Below the pieces are notes generated by a model. The model saw nothing but the letters and a program-made list of their open reading frames with translations, searched no databases and had not been told where the DNA came from. A DNA stretch of 64,000 nucleotides from Stereocaulon alpinum. Taxonomy: Eukaryota; Ascomycota; Lecanoromycetes; Lecanorales; Stereocaulaceae. Each line of letters opens with the position of its first letter. Positions within the stretch are counted from its first letter, which is position 1. Location of the stretch: contig JAEUBA010000069.1 in the NCBI GenBank assembly GCA_018257865.1, positions 1 through 64,000 on the forward strand, written 5' to 3'. Below are positions 23,499 through 35,865 of the stretch, in pieces. The position numbers and the translations under genes were made by a program.

Positions 23499-25421
23499 TC
23501 AGAAGTTATTCTTGAGTTCCCTCTCTGCAACGCCTGCAGCATGCTCTTCATCACCCTTGACCGCATACTCATCTCCGCTCCCACTCTGACTATCACCTTG
23601 ATAACCTTCAGCTCCGTACGCGACACTGACATTCCTAATCTCATCACCAACCTCCATCCATTGCTCAGAGCATGCTGGGATTGGTGATATTCTCGTCAGG
23701 AGATAGTAAGTGCCCGACGAAACAATGAAGCCGCAGAAGAAATTCAGATTGTATATGTACATGGCACCCTTAGGAACCGGCTTCCCAATAGCACCGACGA
23801 AGCCAACAATGTTGATGAGGATACCGCAGATATAGGCAGTGTAACCACGCCAGTGGAAGCCGAAGGTGAAATAGTAGGGGGACGATTTCCGGGCGGAGTA
23901 GAGGTCACGGATTTGGTAGTAGCCACGGCGAACGATGTAGTAGTCGCAGATGATGACACCAGCGATAGAGGACAAGAAGACTGAGTATGCGGATAGGTAA
24001 GTAGTGAAATTGTTGGATGTGGAAAGGAGGTTCCTGTAGAAGTATTGATCAGATATTGGTGAGACATGTGAGACAAAGGAGACGTACCATGGGTTCATGG
24101 CAAGACCAACAGCAGCGCAAATGTACCCGCCACGACGAATGTTTAAGTAGCGGGGTAACAAGGCAGTCATGTCGGTACCGGCCGACACTGAATTTGCAGC
24201 AATATTCGTACCCAGCTGCGCCAAAGCAAAGGCGAATGAAATAATAAAAACCCCAAATCTAGCGGGTCCATTGGCAGTATCTCCCGTGTTCGGGTTAACT
24301 AAGAAATATGAAAGCAAGTTCAGTGGATTCCAAATCGGCTCTCCGTAGATGACAGCTGACGAGGAGGACACGATTATACCTATAAAGGAGGTCACAGCGA
24401 AGCCCACAGGGATGGTTATAAGTTGGGACCAAAGCGCATCTCTCGGTTTCCTCGCAAAACGAGAAAAGTCAGGATCGTTAACTATCAAGGTAGCGAAGTT
24501 GGCAATTGAGGACATGATGCCTTGGACGATACCCCATCCTAGCTTGGATCCAGATGCTGTACTTGGCTGATGCACAATGGGTCCAATGCCATGAGCCCTG
24601 ACAATTGCCCAGATAAAGAAAGCAACACCGGCGGGAGGGACAAAGTAGGCTTTGGCAGTGAAGAGATGGCGGATCTTGTGCACTGGAAACCAAATTGCCG
24701 GCAAGCTGCATACCCAGAAGATGAAGAAGCTAGCGAAGTCCCTTGTATTTGTTCCTGAGCTTGCGGGGAGGCTGTTGGGCACGTTTTCGTAGGAAGTCCA
24801 GATGGAGCGGATCATAAGGGTGACGCATTCACCTGGCATTGTGTAAGTACCTAGTGTACGAAATAGAGCTGGAGAGTGTACCTCCAATCCATGATTGAAC
24901 TCCGTACCAGATACAAGCCATAGCTGCACGGTTGAACACGGGCCATAGCGAGCCCCAGATACCAAACGAAGCTCTGCTGACGACAGGGAACGAGATGTGG
25001 TATGTCGCTCCGATGCGCCCGGTCATGCAAATGAAACAGGCTGCGATGGAGTAGCCTAACCATACGCAGATCCATGATTGCCACCATGAGAGGCCATTCG
25101 CGACCATAGAAGAGGATATCATCCAAGTGTTCTGTAGTATATCAGGCTATGCTCTTGCTTTTCGGCATGTTTTCTGCACATACGATGTTGAACGAATCTG
25201 AAATCCAGAAACCCACGAAATTCCATGCTCCCCATTGGCGTCGTTCTGGCTCAACTGTAGTCTGGTCAGCTTAGGCTTGTGGGACGTGTGTTCCGCGGTG
25301 ACAAACCAGGCTTCAGATCGTAGTTCGTCAACATCAATTGGGCATTGGTCAAGCCTGGCTCGGAAGAGACAGCCAACTTGTCCACGATCCTTGCGACTTT
25401 TGAGTCCTTGACTTTCTCCAT
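23499..25421 (-). CDS. NCS1-family nucleobase/allantoin-type permease
   Basis: Five exons (25421..25307, 25254..25184, 25131..24882, 24832..24088, 24033..23499) give 571 aa. The sequence opens with LTNYDLKPVEPERRQW, then WISDSFNINTWMI, and holds about 12 membrane segments; NPWNLLSTSN.FTTYLSAYSVFLSSIAG..ICDYY is the signature of the fungal NCS1 group (uracil, uridine and allantoin permeases). It probably imports a nucleobase or allantoin by proton symport across the plasma membrane; the substrate cannot be told. The frame is open upstream to an ATG at 25721, which would add 100 residues of disordered sequence, but a TATA box inside that extension favours the start at 25421. Confidence 0.9.
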
Positions 25422-25566
25422 GATGGCGATGAGGTGCCCCGCAGGTCCGCACTGTGAATTCTCGCGCCAATTAATTGTCCGCTGGGGAGGGATTGATGGA
25501 TCAAGCCGTTGACCTGTTGAATTCAATTCTCGCCTGGGGGGTGGAAGGTGGCTCGAAGGGTCTCGG

Positions 25567-25572
25567 TATATA
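25567..25572 (-). promoter_or_regulatory. Candidate TATA box of the NCS1 permease
   Basis: TATATA about 146 nt upstream of the internal ATG at 25421. The site lies inside the longer open frame, so it argues for the shorter protein. The motif is palindromic and orientation is assumed from the gene. Confidence 0.45.
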
Positions 25573-25721
25573 AGTGGCTCCTCCTCTTCCACAGTAGCAA
25601 ATCCGTCGCCTATGGCGGTCGCGTCAAGACTTCCGCCTGACTCCACAAACTGGAAGTCGTCAAGCTCAAGGCTGTAAGGATAGGAAGCAGAGTGAGGGCG
25701 CACATATCTGGGAGCCAGCAT

Positions 25722-26743
25722 GAGATACTATATGAGCGAGATAATGTCGGTTGGGTCCGCCCGATAAGGGACCCTGGCGGGGTCATCTAGCTCAGCCAAT
25801 CTTCAATCCCGACCACAACGTTGGATGGGAAAATCAGAGCGAGGGACGTTGGCGTTGCAGTAGTGGGTTGGAGATGGTCGGCGGGGTTACATGGAAATTG
25901 AAACCTTCCCTGTCAGGGCTGCATCATAGCGCGGTGGGGGTGAGACTCTGGGGCTAGGGATCCCCCTTAGCTTTATCTTTTATCTACGCCACGAAGATCT
26001 CTTACACGTTACCTCACTCTATCGAGCAACCACATGCGCATTGCATGAGTGTAGATCCATGTGAGCCGATGTCGTGATACTTTTTCAAGCCTGTGATTAT
26101 TTGTGTGCGATAACCCGCACTCAAGGTAGATAGCCACAGAGCCATGAAGATACACCAAGATCTAGACAAATCGGCTACAGCTACTAGGTTGGCGCACTGC
26201 AGGTGAGTGTCGTGTGACTAGCAATGTCTGCTACCAACCTTTACTAGCAAATCGTCCTCATCTACGGGTGTGATAAATGTTACAGACCCACGCAAGTGAG
26301 GAGTATTCGAGCTTGTCCTTGGTCTCGTTATGGCTTTAGTCTTACAGCTCTCTGAAAATAAAGAGGATCTAAGAACAACGCGCAGAGATGTTATGCTTGA
26401 CCAGCATGAGAGCAGATGACTGCTAGCACAGGATTACCACAAGCTTCCGTCGTGTCTGCTTTTCACTTCCTTTGATTCATTACTGTAACCTGCATTGGAC
26501 TATCTCTGTGTTGGAAAAGGGCGCTATGTACTGAAGGCAAACCAGAATATCGACCATGAAGCAACGGTCACTAGGTGTTGCGATCACGGGAGGATGGCAT
26601 TCCTCATCGGCATTGGGTGCTAAGGTCTACTGGGGTTGGCGCCGGAGCCTAATGATAACTTCGGGTCACTGACAGATGTCCCACGAAGTCGAAAAACAGC
26701 GTCTAGTAATTCTCAAGTGCCTGCCATTCGGAGTCAGCAGAAG
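25722..26743. other. Divergent intergenic region, nothing recognised
   Basis: It lies between the permease and the ArgRS pseudogene. GC-rich near 25750-25970. No gene or clear site seen. Confidence 0.5.
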
Positions 26744-28982
26744 ATGATAGATTCGTCGGAGAGGCAAAAGCTTGAGTCCAAATTACATGAGCTTGGTGTC
26801 GCTGTTCTACCAACGTTGCATGATAACGCCGCCGTTCTTGCTAATCCGGTGGAGATTTACCGCTGCTACCTGACCGATCTTCCGACACCTATCATACCAG
26901 AAGTCAGCCCGTTGATCATTTACGAAGCAATCCATTGGACCAACAGCTTGACACATGGTGATCTAGTATGTGACCCCCAGCCTCTGAATGTATATTTGTA
27001 AACAGATCCATTGCATCCTCAGTCACGTGATCAGCACTTGCTGCAGCAAATATCCTGTACTATAATCTTTGGCGGCGTGAGAAATACACACACTGACTCA
27101 GAGAGCTTTAGGTTGTCGTCGTCCCAAAGCTGCGTTTGAAGGGTTCAAAACCAGCCGACTTTGCAAAGGACCTCTGCTCGAAAGTATGGAACTCTGCCTT
27201 CAGCTTTGGGCTCTGCTCACCATGGCCTAGTTCCCTGGACATCATCTCTTTAAACAACCAATCGCCTCCAGCATCCACTTTCAGATTGGTTTCGCTCCAG
27301 ACCTTCTGCCTCGGATTCTGTTGCCCTACATCTTTGATCGCACCTCTTTCTATGGATCCGATGATTCATGCGACTATAGAAACCCCAAGGACCCTGCAGC
27401 TGGCAGAAGGAAGGCAATCATAGAATTTTCGTCACCAAATATAGCGAAGGAGTTTCATGCCGGTCATCTACGTAGTACAATTATTGGCGCCTACATTTAA
27501 AATCTGTATAAGAGCATGGGCTGGGATGTAGTCAACATGAATTACCTTGGCGATTGGGGTAAGCAATTTAGACTTGTAGCGGTTGGTTGGAAAAGATTCG
27601 GCTCCGAGGAGCTGCTCGCTGCTGACCCACTCAGTCATCTGCTTGATGTTTATGTGAGGATCAACAAACTCTTCAAGATCGAGGAGGCTGAAGTAAAAGC
27701 AGCCAGAGATCGCAAGGAAGACACATCCCAGCTGGAGTCCCAAGGTTTATACAAGGAGCGAAACGACTTCTTCTCCCAGCTTGAGGCAAGGGAGCCCGAA
27801 GCCCTCGCTCTTGGGAGGCGCTTCCGCGATATCAGTATCCAGCGATACATCACAGCATATGAAAGGCTTAATATTACTTTTGACGATTATTCTGGCGAAT
27901 CCCAGGCCGATCCGAAGACGATAGATAAAGTGCAGTCTATCTTGACCGAGAAAGGCGTTCTGAAAGAGGATAATAACGCGTTGATTATTGACTTCAAGCA
28001 GTATGGAGCTAAAAACCTAGAGATTGCTGTTGTTCGCAATCGTCAAGGCACATCCACCTACCTCCTAAGAGACATTGCTGCTGTACTGGAGCGTGAGGAG
28101 ACATATAGTTTCGACAAGATGATTTATGTGATCAGCTCTGAGCTAGATATCTACATGAAGAGGCTCTTCAAGGTTATCGAGCTTATGGGCTACACCGATC
28201 TTGCAACCAAACTAGAACACGTGAATTTCGGCAAGGTCGAGGGAATGTCGAGTCGACTCGGAAAAGTCGAGCTCTTAGGGGACATCCTCGATAAGTGCGG
28301 CGATGCTATGCATGAGGTGATGCGCAACAACGACGTCAAGTATAAACAAGTGCAAGACCCTAAGCGCACGTCGGACACACTCGGCATAGCCGCAGTCATG
28401 GTCCAGGATATGAGTGGCAAAAGGGTCCATAACTATCCCTTCGATATCAAGCGAATGACAGAGCCAATTGGAGACACAGGTCCATACCTGGAATTCAGTC
28501 ATGCTCGGTTGAGTTCCATCGTACGGAAGTCCGGCTTCAGCATAGAGAGTCTGAGGGCGGCAGATTTCTCTCTATTGAAGGAGCCCCACGTCATCGACAC
28601 TCTAAGGTACATCCTTCCGCTTACTTTCTCCCTTGTCAAAGCACCATCCATGGAGACCAGACGCCCGGAACTCTCTCCCCACTCCCCACTGGCTTACAAA
28701 TCGTACCAGCTAACCCCAAACCCAAACTACAGGCTAATGGCGCAATACCCCGACGTAACTCACAACGCATTCAAGACTCTCGAACCAACCACCATCCTAA
28801 CCTACCTCTTCAAATTCAACCACCAGGTCTCCTCCGGCTAGGAGGTCATCAGGGCAATTGCTATTCCTGAGGGACTAGAAGTAAGCAGGGCAAGAGTTGC
28901 TTATTATGAGTGTGCGCGGCAGGTCTTGAATAACGGGCTGCGGCTGCTGGGGATCACGCCGGTTGATAGGCGAGTGAGATGA
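26744..28982 (+). pseudogene. Arginyl-tRNA synthetase copy with two nonsense codons
   Basis: Four exons (26744..26965, 27112..27183, 27231..28606, 28733..28982) splice in phase to 640 codons, the normal length of cytosolic ArgRS. All regions are present: N-terminal tRNA-binding domain, IIEFSSPNIAKEFHAGHLRSTIIG with the HIGH-type motif HAGH (27456-27467), GDWGKQ, the Rossmann core, and the anticodon-binding end (VLNNGLRLLGITPV). Two in-frame stops break it: TAA at 27498-27500 in a conserved block, and TAG at 28839-28841 near the end. The KMSKS-equivalent loop reads MSSRLG (28245-28262) where active enzymes usually have MSTRKG, so the catalytic Lys is lost too. The sequence is full of unusual substitutions. 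A functional copy must exist elsewhere in the genome. Confidence 0.85.
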
Positions 28983-29409
28983 TAGTATGAGTGTGAGCTG
29001 GGCTGACGATATTGAATCTAGAATGTGAGCATGTTGCATGTATAGAGCGTCAAGGGTTTCGATTGGGGGGGAAGAAGGGGAGGGTTGAAACCTAAGGGCG
29101 TGGACGGGGATGATGTGGAGCTCGAGAGATGAGAGAAAGGAGTACTAGGATGTTTGCTTGCTTATCGGTCTAGGAGCTTGTGTCGATGCATTCAATGATG
29201 ACGGGAAAGATTAGATGACGTCACGGCCGCTCATCATCAAATGGAAACAGCACGGAGGCTCGCTCTGGGACCAGTTGCGCTGCGGGCACAGTCGCTTTTT
29301 GCTCATCTAGAGGGCGTCAGGGTTGGAATGGATTCGCTAGGTCTGCATTCATTCTCAATCACATACTCACATTTGGCAATTACAATGCATATAAACCAGA
29401 TCCCACACT
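28983..29409. other. Intergenic between ArgRS relic and URB2 3' end
   Basis: G-rich on plus at 29040-29110. A TGACGTCA palindrome (CRE-like) lies at 29216-29223. No gene seen. Confidence 0.5.
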
Positions 29410-32400
29410 CTATATCTCCCACCCCCCACTCCCCCCACCCACCCTCCTAAACTCCCCATAAAGCGCCTTCCAAACCCCCCTCCCCCCCTCCCCCAAAGCA
29501 GCATTCATAGTCCTCATAACCTCCACCCCCATAACATCCACAACAGCAAACAATCCCACCTCCAGCGCCGCCTTCATTTCCGGCTCCAATCTCCCTTTCA
29601 ATTGGCATTGGCAGTACTCCATTATCAGATACGGAAGGTGTTGCCCGGCTATGCTTTTCGCTTTTTTCGTTTCGTCGTTGAGGTTGAGGGCGAGGTGGGA
29701 GCGGTTTTTGGTTGAGCGGGAGACGGAGGAGGGAGTTGGGTCGCATAGGGTGGTAAGGAGGCGGGCGTAGGTTGATGCGTGGGTTGGGGTGAAGGCTGAG
29801 GGTTTTTCTGGGAGGTGGGGGGGCGTGTAGGGTATGAAGAGGCAGCGGAGGAGGGATTGGAGGGCGAGGAGGAGGAGGTGGTAGCGGCCGCCTGTCTTTG
29901 TTCTGTGGGTGGTAAGGATGGTAGTGAAGAGTCTGCAAAGGCCGATGTAGAGCATTGGGGAATGTTTGTCTTCGGTGTGTTGTTCTAAGCTAGCTGATTT
30001 GGCGGTGATGGCGGAAAGGAGGTTGTCGATGTTCCACTGTGTGATGAGCCTGGGCTTCTTTGTGTTAGCTAGATCAGGCGATGGTGGGCATAAGGATGTT
30101 CTTACGTGCTTTTGCAATAGCAGGCTTATGCATTGCATCGTAAGCATACAATCGCGGAGGGGGATGGGTTGGAAAAGGCCCCTGCATAGAAGAGTAAAGG
30201 TGCGAGATATGCTCTCGCGAAAGTCTTCGATGTCTTGGTCTGTGGGATATCGGTTAATCTAGCATTGCTCTTGGCGGTCACAGTGAGTCATACCCTTCAT
30301 AGACACAATTGCCATGCCTAACACGTAGACTTCTGCATAGCTCAAGCATCTGTCCGTCCCTAAGTTATGTTCGAAACAGAATTGTGCTTTGTTCTGCGGG
30401 CTCAGTGTTGGCATATTCTCTCTAAGGGAATCCAAAAGCTCATTCTTCTCTTTGGCGAATTTCACTGGAGCAGTCAGCGTAATTCATCTTACAAGCCTGA
30501 CCGAGATGTGACCAACTTTGATGTAAGTGCGTGCTTGTCTCCACGATGTTCGGATGCATTTTCGAGTTACGAGCATTCAGTAGGAGTTCAACTCTCGCAA
30601 GACGTGCTGTCAGATACTCCAACCAGTATCCGTCCACGGATGGTTTGTCCGAAGCTATGTTCTCAAGCTGACGAATATGTGACTCTCGTTTCAAAATCTC
30701 CGATAGCCCATCAGCTCCAAAAAGCCGGTGCGATACTACCAGGTCAGTTGGATTTTACGTCATGTATTCACGGAGAAGGCTTACCTTTTCCGAGATTCGG
30801 ATGGTCACTCAGAAGGTCTGCATAGCCGGCCAGACACTCTAGGATCACACCAAGCCTGTGCTTTTGATCTGATGCTCCGGTAACGGAGATCTTCTCGAGG
30901 TTGTGTAAAAGGCTTTCTAAATGGTACAACCGCGAGGTTTTGAGAGTTTCTGTTAGTATTCCCAGACTATCCCCCACATTATCACGATGTTTTGAGTACG
31001 CATCGAGCGATATCTCAATCACGGCTGCCAGCGCAGTTGAGCAATTGTTTTTGTTGTCGTGTGTGTCCTCCAGTAGCCCCGCAAGCTGATGGTAAAAGGC
31101 TTTCAGGTAGTCCATGCTGCTCCGCTGATTAAGTGTCGTGAACAGATGGCTGAATACAGTTAGTGGTCATAGTGGTAAGCGCGTCTACGATGGAATACCT
31201 CATCACTGAGCTAGTAAGCGTTCTCAATGCATTCACAGCATACACGTTGTCTTCAGACCAACCCACAGTGCAGTCGATACCGCGTGCCAGCCTGATCAAT
31301 ACTGATCCTTCACTAGTCTCAACCAAACCCTTCTTCGACTCTTCCGCATTTACAAGTATGTCCATTGACTTATTCGGCATCGTGAGGAGCTTGGCCAGCA
31401 TTGTGAGATGTTCGGCGGCAATTGCAAGACTTGTAATCTTTGCGTGAAGAAGGATGCGGAGAATTCGATTGGCAATTACACTCCGGTGTCCACGTTCAAG
31501 ACTCTGTACTGGGATCGTTTGGATACTCTTGAACCCTGTCACATAGTCTGCCATTTCAATGTCCCAGTATTTTGGCTCACCAAACTTAGAAGTACTTAAG
31601 TAGTGATCGACCTGGAAATTCCGCAAGTACTCTATGAAAATTCATTAGTACAGCATTTTCCGCTCGAGAGAAAGAGACATACTTGTGGTAGATGCGTATT
31701 CACCCAATACGTCTGGATGATGTAGCATTTTCCAAGGCCAAGAGTAGTCAATGGAACCAATCGGCATCGACTGGGATAATCTTTGCTGGTACACTGCGCA
31801 CCAATACAGCTGTTCAATGAGACGGGCTTGTATGTTGGCATCCAGGTGGCTATGTATGGTAAGACGTTGTTCACACACAGTCCAATGAAACTGGACTTAC
31901 CTGAGAATGTCTGGCGATGTAAGTATATCTGCTACGCATCCGAGGTACAATGTATCAATGGACGTGATCTTGACAGCGAATTCGTCCCATCGAGGAACAG
32001 TGTCGGGTAGCCTAATAGTTTGAAAGTGATCGTGGCTTATGCGACGACAAAAAGGCTCCATCGCGTCCAGAATATTACTGACTGCTACTGCGAGGTCACT
32101 ATGAGATGAAAGGTGCATTTCATTCCAGAAAGAGTCCTCCAATGCCGCGAAGCGGAGTATGAACCTGAAAGCATGGAACGCTTCGCTTAGATCTTCTTTC
32201 TCATTAGCTGAAATCTTGGAAGGAATCAGCTTGATGAGCTCAAAGGCCGCGTATATTGATTTGTGTGCGTTGCGTTTGAACGTGGGGGACTTGTGCAAGG
32301 TGAACCATCGATCTGCAATTGTTGCTTTAATCCTCCATATTCTCCATTTGCCCGTCTGAGGCGAGAGTTCCGTGTTGGATATGCCGGATAAGCGAAACGC

Positions 32401-34628
32401 AGACTCGGCTGTTTTCGCGAGCCTAGCCATTGCGTCTTCGTGATAATTGCCTGCGAACAGACAATCGAGAATGACCAGGACTGCGGGGGACACTGCTCTG
32501 TCATTCGTCACATGCTGTGATTTCATTGTCAGGCTGTCGATAGCTCTCGACATGATTCTTTCCATTGAGGCTGAAGTCAGCGAAGTTGTTACCAATTGTG
32601 CGACATATCGTAAGAGCTTCTCGTCTTCCCAGATCCCAGGGGCGGAGGCTATGAGATCTTTTTGCGCAGTCTGTCTACTGAGGACAATGCTTAGCTGCTC
32701 CGTCCAGATGTCAATGAAGCTACCCAGATCCCGAGCATCAGCGAAGGCATTGCACAGAGGAATAATTATGTAAGACAATACATGATGGTAGTCTTGACTT
32801 GTTTCTAGTTGTCCGCCAGTAATACTCGAGAGCAGAGATAGTAGATACTTGTTGGGTATCCGCTGAGATTTACCTTCTTCGAGATCTTCTTTATCTAGTA
32901 TGATGAATACGTTCGCATCAATCTGAAGACAGAGACCGATCACGCCCCATTGAACGGTTAAACCAGTGTCTCTGTTGAAAAGTCCAGAGGCTTCGTCCAG
33001 AATTGCTTCTACAGCAGAAGAACTCAATCGAAGTTTGTGTTTCACAGCTTTCTGCATCATCCATTTAACCAACATAGCATGGTATCTCTTGACTTTGCTA
33101 GGCAGAAACAATGCGGCGCACTCTGCAAGTTCAGCAAATAAATGCTCTAGCCATGCGTCTTCTGCTCGACGCAGCTTTGGTGTGCTTCGTAGGCAGCTAC
33201 CGAGTGCAACATCAAACAACAGCGACAGGAGTGTGATGGTTTTCTGGGCGTCCGTCTTTCGAATGCTTCTCTCTAGATTGGATTTATTTTTGCCACTCAC
33301 GTTTGCTTGTCCCAACAAAGGTAAGCGAGAAGGCGTAAATACGGAAACCAACTCCTGGCTGAGAGAAATCGAAGTTCCTCCAGCACTGACCCGGCCAGGC
33401 GTCTCCGTATCAATCTTCGAGGCACGGTAAGGCAGGGTGACATGTTTGATGAGCATCTCTGTTAAAGAGTCTGTGACCGCTTCTATGTCCTTTTCGAGCG
33501 AGGACCATTCGCGACATCGGTTTAAGAGCTGGAGGGTTGGCATCATGCAATGAGCTCTGAATGCCAGCTAATTGTATTAGTTTAGAGTATACTATAGAAC
33601 TTGTGGTACATACGTTGCTCTCGGTGTCGTGGGGATCTTGGCGGGATGATGAGCGAGTGCTCCACAGCTCAACCGCCGACGATACATAGAACCTACAAGC
33701 GGTTTTCCTGATTTGGTTTTGAGCTATAGAAGTAATTGACCAATCTCGCTCCGAGGCTGTGTTCGGTTTTCGCAATAAATGATTCGTGAGATACAAAGAA
33801 ATCCCCAGAATCTGTGCAGCGTCTTGCGGGGAGCTTCTCAATGCACTCTTTATATGCTCCACGGTAAATCCTCGACCATGGTCAGAATCCTCTGTGAAAG
33901 ACCAAATCTGTGCAATAGTAGCGCACACAGCCATGAAGAGCGCATCATCTGCTCCACTTTCATCAATGGGTATGGGTGACGATGTTAAGACTTCAGTGCC
34001 ATTTCTTTTCCGCTTCCTTGAGGTTCGCAATTGGCTTGAGGAGCTAGACACTGTTCCCGAACTGTCGTCTAAAGTGTGTAGACTACCTCGTTCTTCACCA
34101 TTTGGCGCTGATAGCCTTCCGTTTACACTTTCGTAGAACCATTGAAGTGTGTTGCGGACGATAGTGATGAAATCGTAGGTCTTAAGCAGACTAGCAGTCT
34201 TGGAAAGGGGAATACGGATAGTGAGTTCGCGTAGGAGAGACCAAGCTTTGGAGTAGAGACAAGGACTGCGTTGGGTCAGTGCAATTGACTGAGATTGACA
34301 CTAACCATAGCAAACCTGGCTGACTCCTCTTCAGCGGCCCTGAATTTCTTCAGTAGCCATTTCAATGTCCACTCTGCCCTTGGGTCAAAAGTAGTATGTA
34401 CCCGCAAGGCTTGCCAGCCCCCAACTTTAAAAAAATTGTTCCAGTCATGGTGGATGTCAATGTCGAGGATGTTGCAGGCATGAGCAATCTGTACTTCGAA
34501 TGGTTCATCACTTTTATCGAGCGTTAGTATGCTTCGCTGCTGCTGAGACACGCCCTCTGACTGGGTATCGTCAGTAACAAAGCTATGAGCGCCCTCGATC
34601 TGACACTCACCGAAGTCGTTGGGGCCAT
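29410..34628 (-). CDS. URB2: Nucleolar pre-ribosome assembly protein Urb2/Npa2
   Basis: Eleven exons splice in phase to 1574 aa: 34628..34611, 34560..34316, 34265..33614, 33567..31901, 31849..31683, 31631..31199, 31149..30785, 30735..30517, 30464..30307, 30258..30106, 30057..29410. It is a large all-helical protein. The N-terminal block (SFE/PFEVQIAHACNIL.., EWTLKWLLKKFR) and the C-terminal block (LPYLIMEYCQCQLKGRLEPEMKAALEVGLFAVVD.., ending in a Lys/Tyr/Gly-rich tail) match the Urb2 family, which acts in early 60S ribosomal subunit maturation in the nucleolus. An Arg/Lys-rich signal RKRKRN lies near residue 150. The donors of introns 8 and 9 (GTTGGT, GTGTCT) are weak and should be checked. 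The final exon has an abrupt C-rich to G-rich composition change. Confidence 0.85.
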
Positions 34629-34922
34629 AAGCCTGCTCAAACGAGCGTACTGCTTTCTTTCACCTGGATATCGAGCTTCACTAGAGAAGTCCGTGCCCTT
34701 CTCGAGGTCAAGACTTGAGGAAAGGTACACCGAGGTTTCCGGCTCAAAGTTAATCCGCGAGGGTCGGCCTTGGCACGCCAGCAAGCTCCAACTTTTTGAA
34801 GCACACGAGAGCCGCAGCAACACCCCTCTGTTCACCCTTCTACAGCGTAAGTCACCATCCTCTTCGTGATTATTGTGCAGAAAATCCCACTAATGATATC
34901 TCCGCAGCTCACGTTCTCCACA
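34629..34922. promoter_or_regulatory. Shared divergent promoter region, URB2 / MIC10
   Basis: Only 294 nt separate the two start codons. On plus, GTAAGT at 34849 and CTCCGCAG at 34904 could border a leader intron of MIC10. Open frames on both strands here are not supported as genes. Confidence 0.45.
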
Positions 34923-35351
34923 ATGGCCGACACGCCACCATCCACACCTCCTCCGCCAGCAGCCCAACCGTCAAAACCCGTCAGCGAGGCATTACTTAAT
35001 GACAAGGTTTGTATCCCATCAATTGAACACTCAAGGACCAATCACTTACTCGAAGCGACGTAGTGGGACCACGCCATATCTTCCCTCCTAATCCGCTCGA
35101 CCCTCGGCCTCTCCTTCGGTGTTGTATTCTCTGTTCTCCTATTCAAGCGAAGACAGTGGCCTGTATGGGTGGGGCTGGGTTTTGGAGCTGGGAGGGCTTG
35201 GGAGGAAGCTGATGGTATGCTCTCCCTGATAACCTTGGGGCTTCTTATGTGTCTTGGCGGAGATCTTGGCTAATATATGTCTTGCATAGCTACGTTTAAG
35301 AGAGGGGCAGCGCTGAGTGGAAGGGATGGGTTTAGATTGGTTAGGTCGTGA
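34923..35351 (+). CDS. MIC10: MICOS complex subunit Mic10
   Basis: Three small exons (34923..35006, 35064..35214, 35290..35351) give 98 aa. After a Pro-rich start comes SEALLNDKWDHAISSLL, then two membrane segments that carry the glycine motifs LGLSFGVVFSVLLFKRR and WVGLGFGAGRAWEEAD, the glycine-rich signature by which Mic10 oligomerises. It bends the inner mitochondrial membrane at crista junctions. The basic turn KRRQWP between the helices and the length are typical of the family. Found only by splicing, because no exon exceeds 151 nt. It faces URB2 across a short divergent region. Confidence 0.93.
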
Positions 35352-35865
35352 GGAAAGGTGAAGAGAAACACTGGGTGGATTGACCTAGTGCGGTTAGACG
35401 GACTGATTCGCGCTGCTTGTAAGATGATGCGGTGTACATATGATACTCCTGAATCGAAACACTCAAACGTCGTTGGGATCGACTGCGCTCATGGAAGGCC
35501 CCAATGGAATCAAAGCACGAGCCATGTGTGATATGTTGTATATCCTGAAATCTCGAGTTTGTGACAGACAGCAAGCAGTGTCTTACTACGATAGAAATTC
35601 TGAGTTGCAGGAGAAGAATAATCTATACGGTTTATGTTGTGGGCCCCGCACGGGACATGAATAGCATCACCTTGTCCTTCGTAACGCGACCTGTGGAGCT
35701 CAGAAGATTGCGGCTACGCCATTATACCTCGCGCGCGATTGGCGCTTTACATTGAAGTCTCCAAAACAACTTTTGCATGATCATGACCCTGTGGCTATGC
35801 TGGCAATTGTTCCTGTCTTTCACAGAACTTTGAACTCCAAATGCTTATGCATAAACGCATCTATA
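35352..35865. other. Intergenic between convergent MIC10 and NUP188
   Basis: Two 3' ends meet here. No gene is supported; short frames at 35440-35755 look random. Confidence 0.55.

Noticed and set aside
34524..34869. Two overlapping frames on opposite strands upstream of URB2 and MIC10
   Set aside because: They fall over the URB2 start, its first intron and the divergent promoter, and neither has a family signal.
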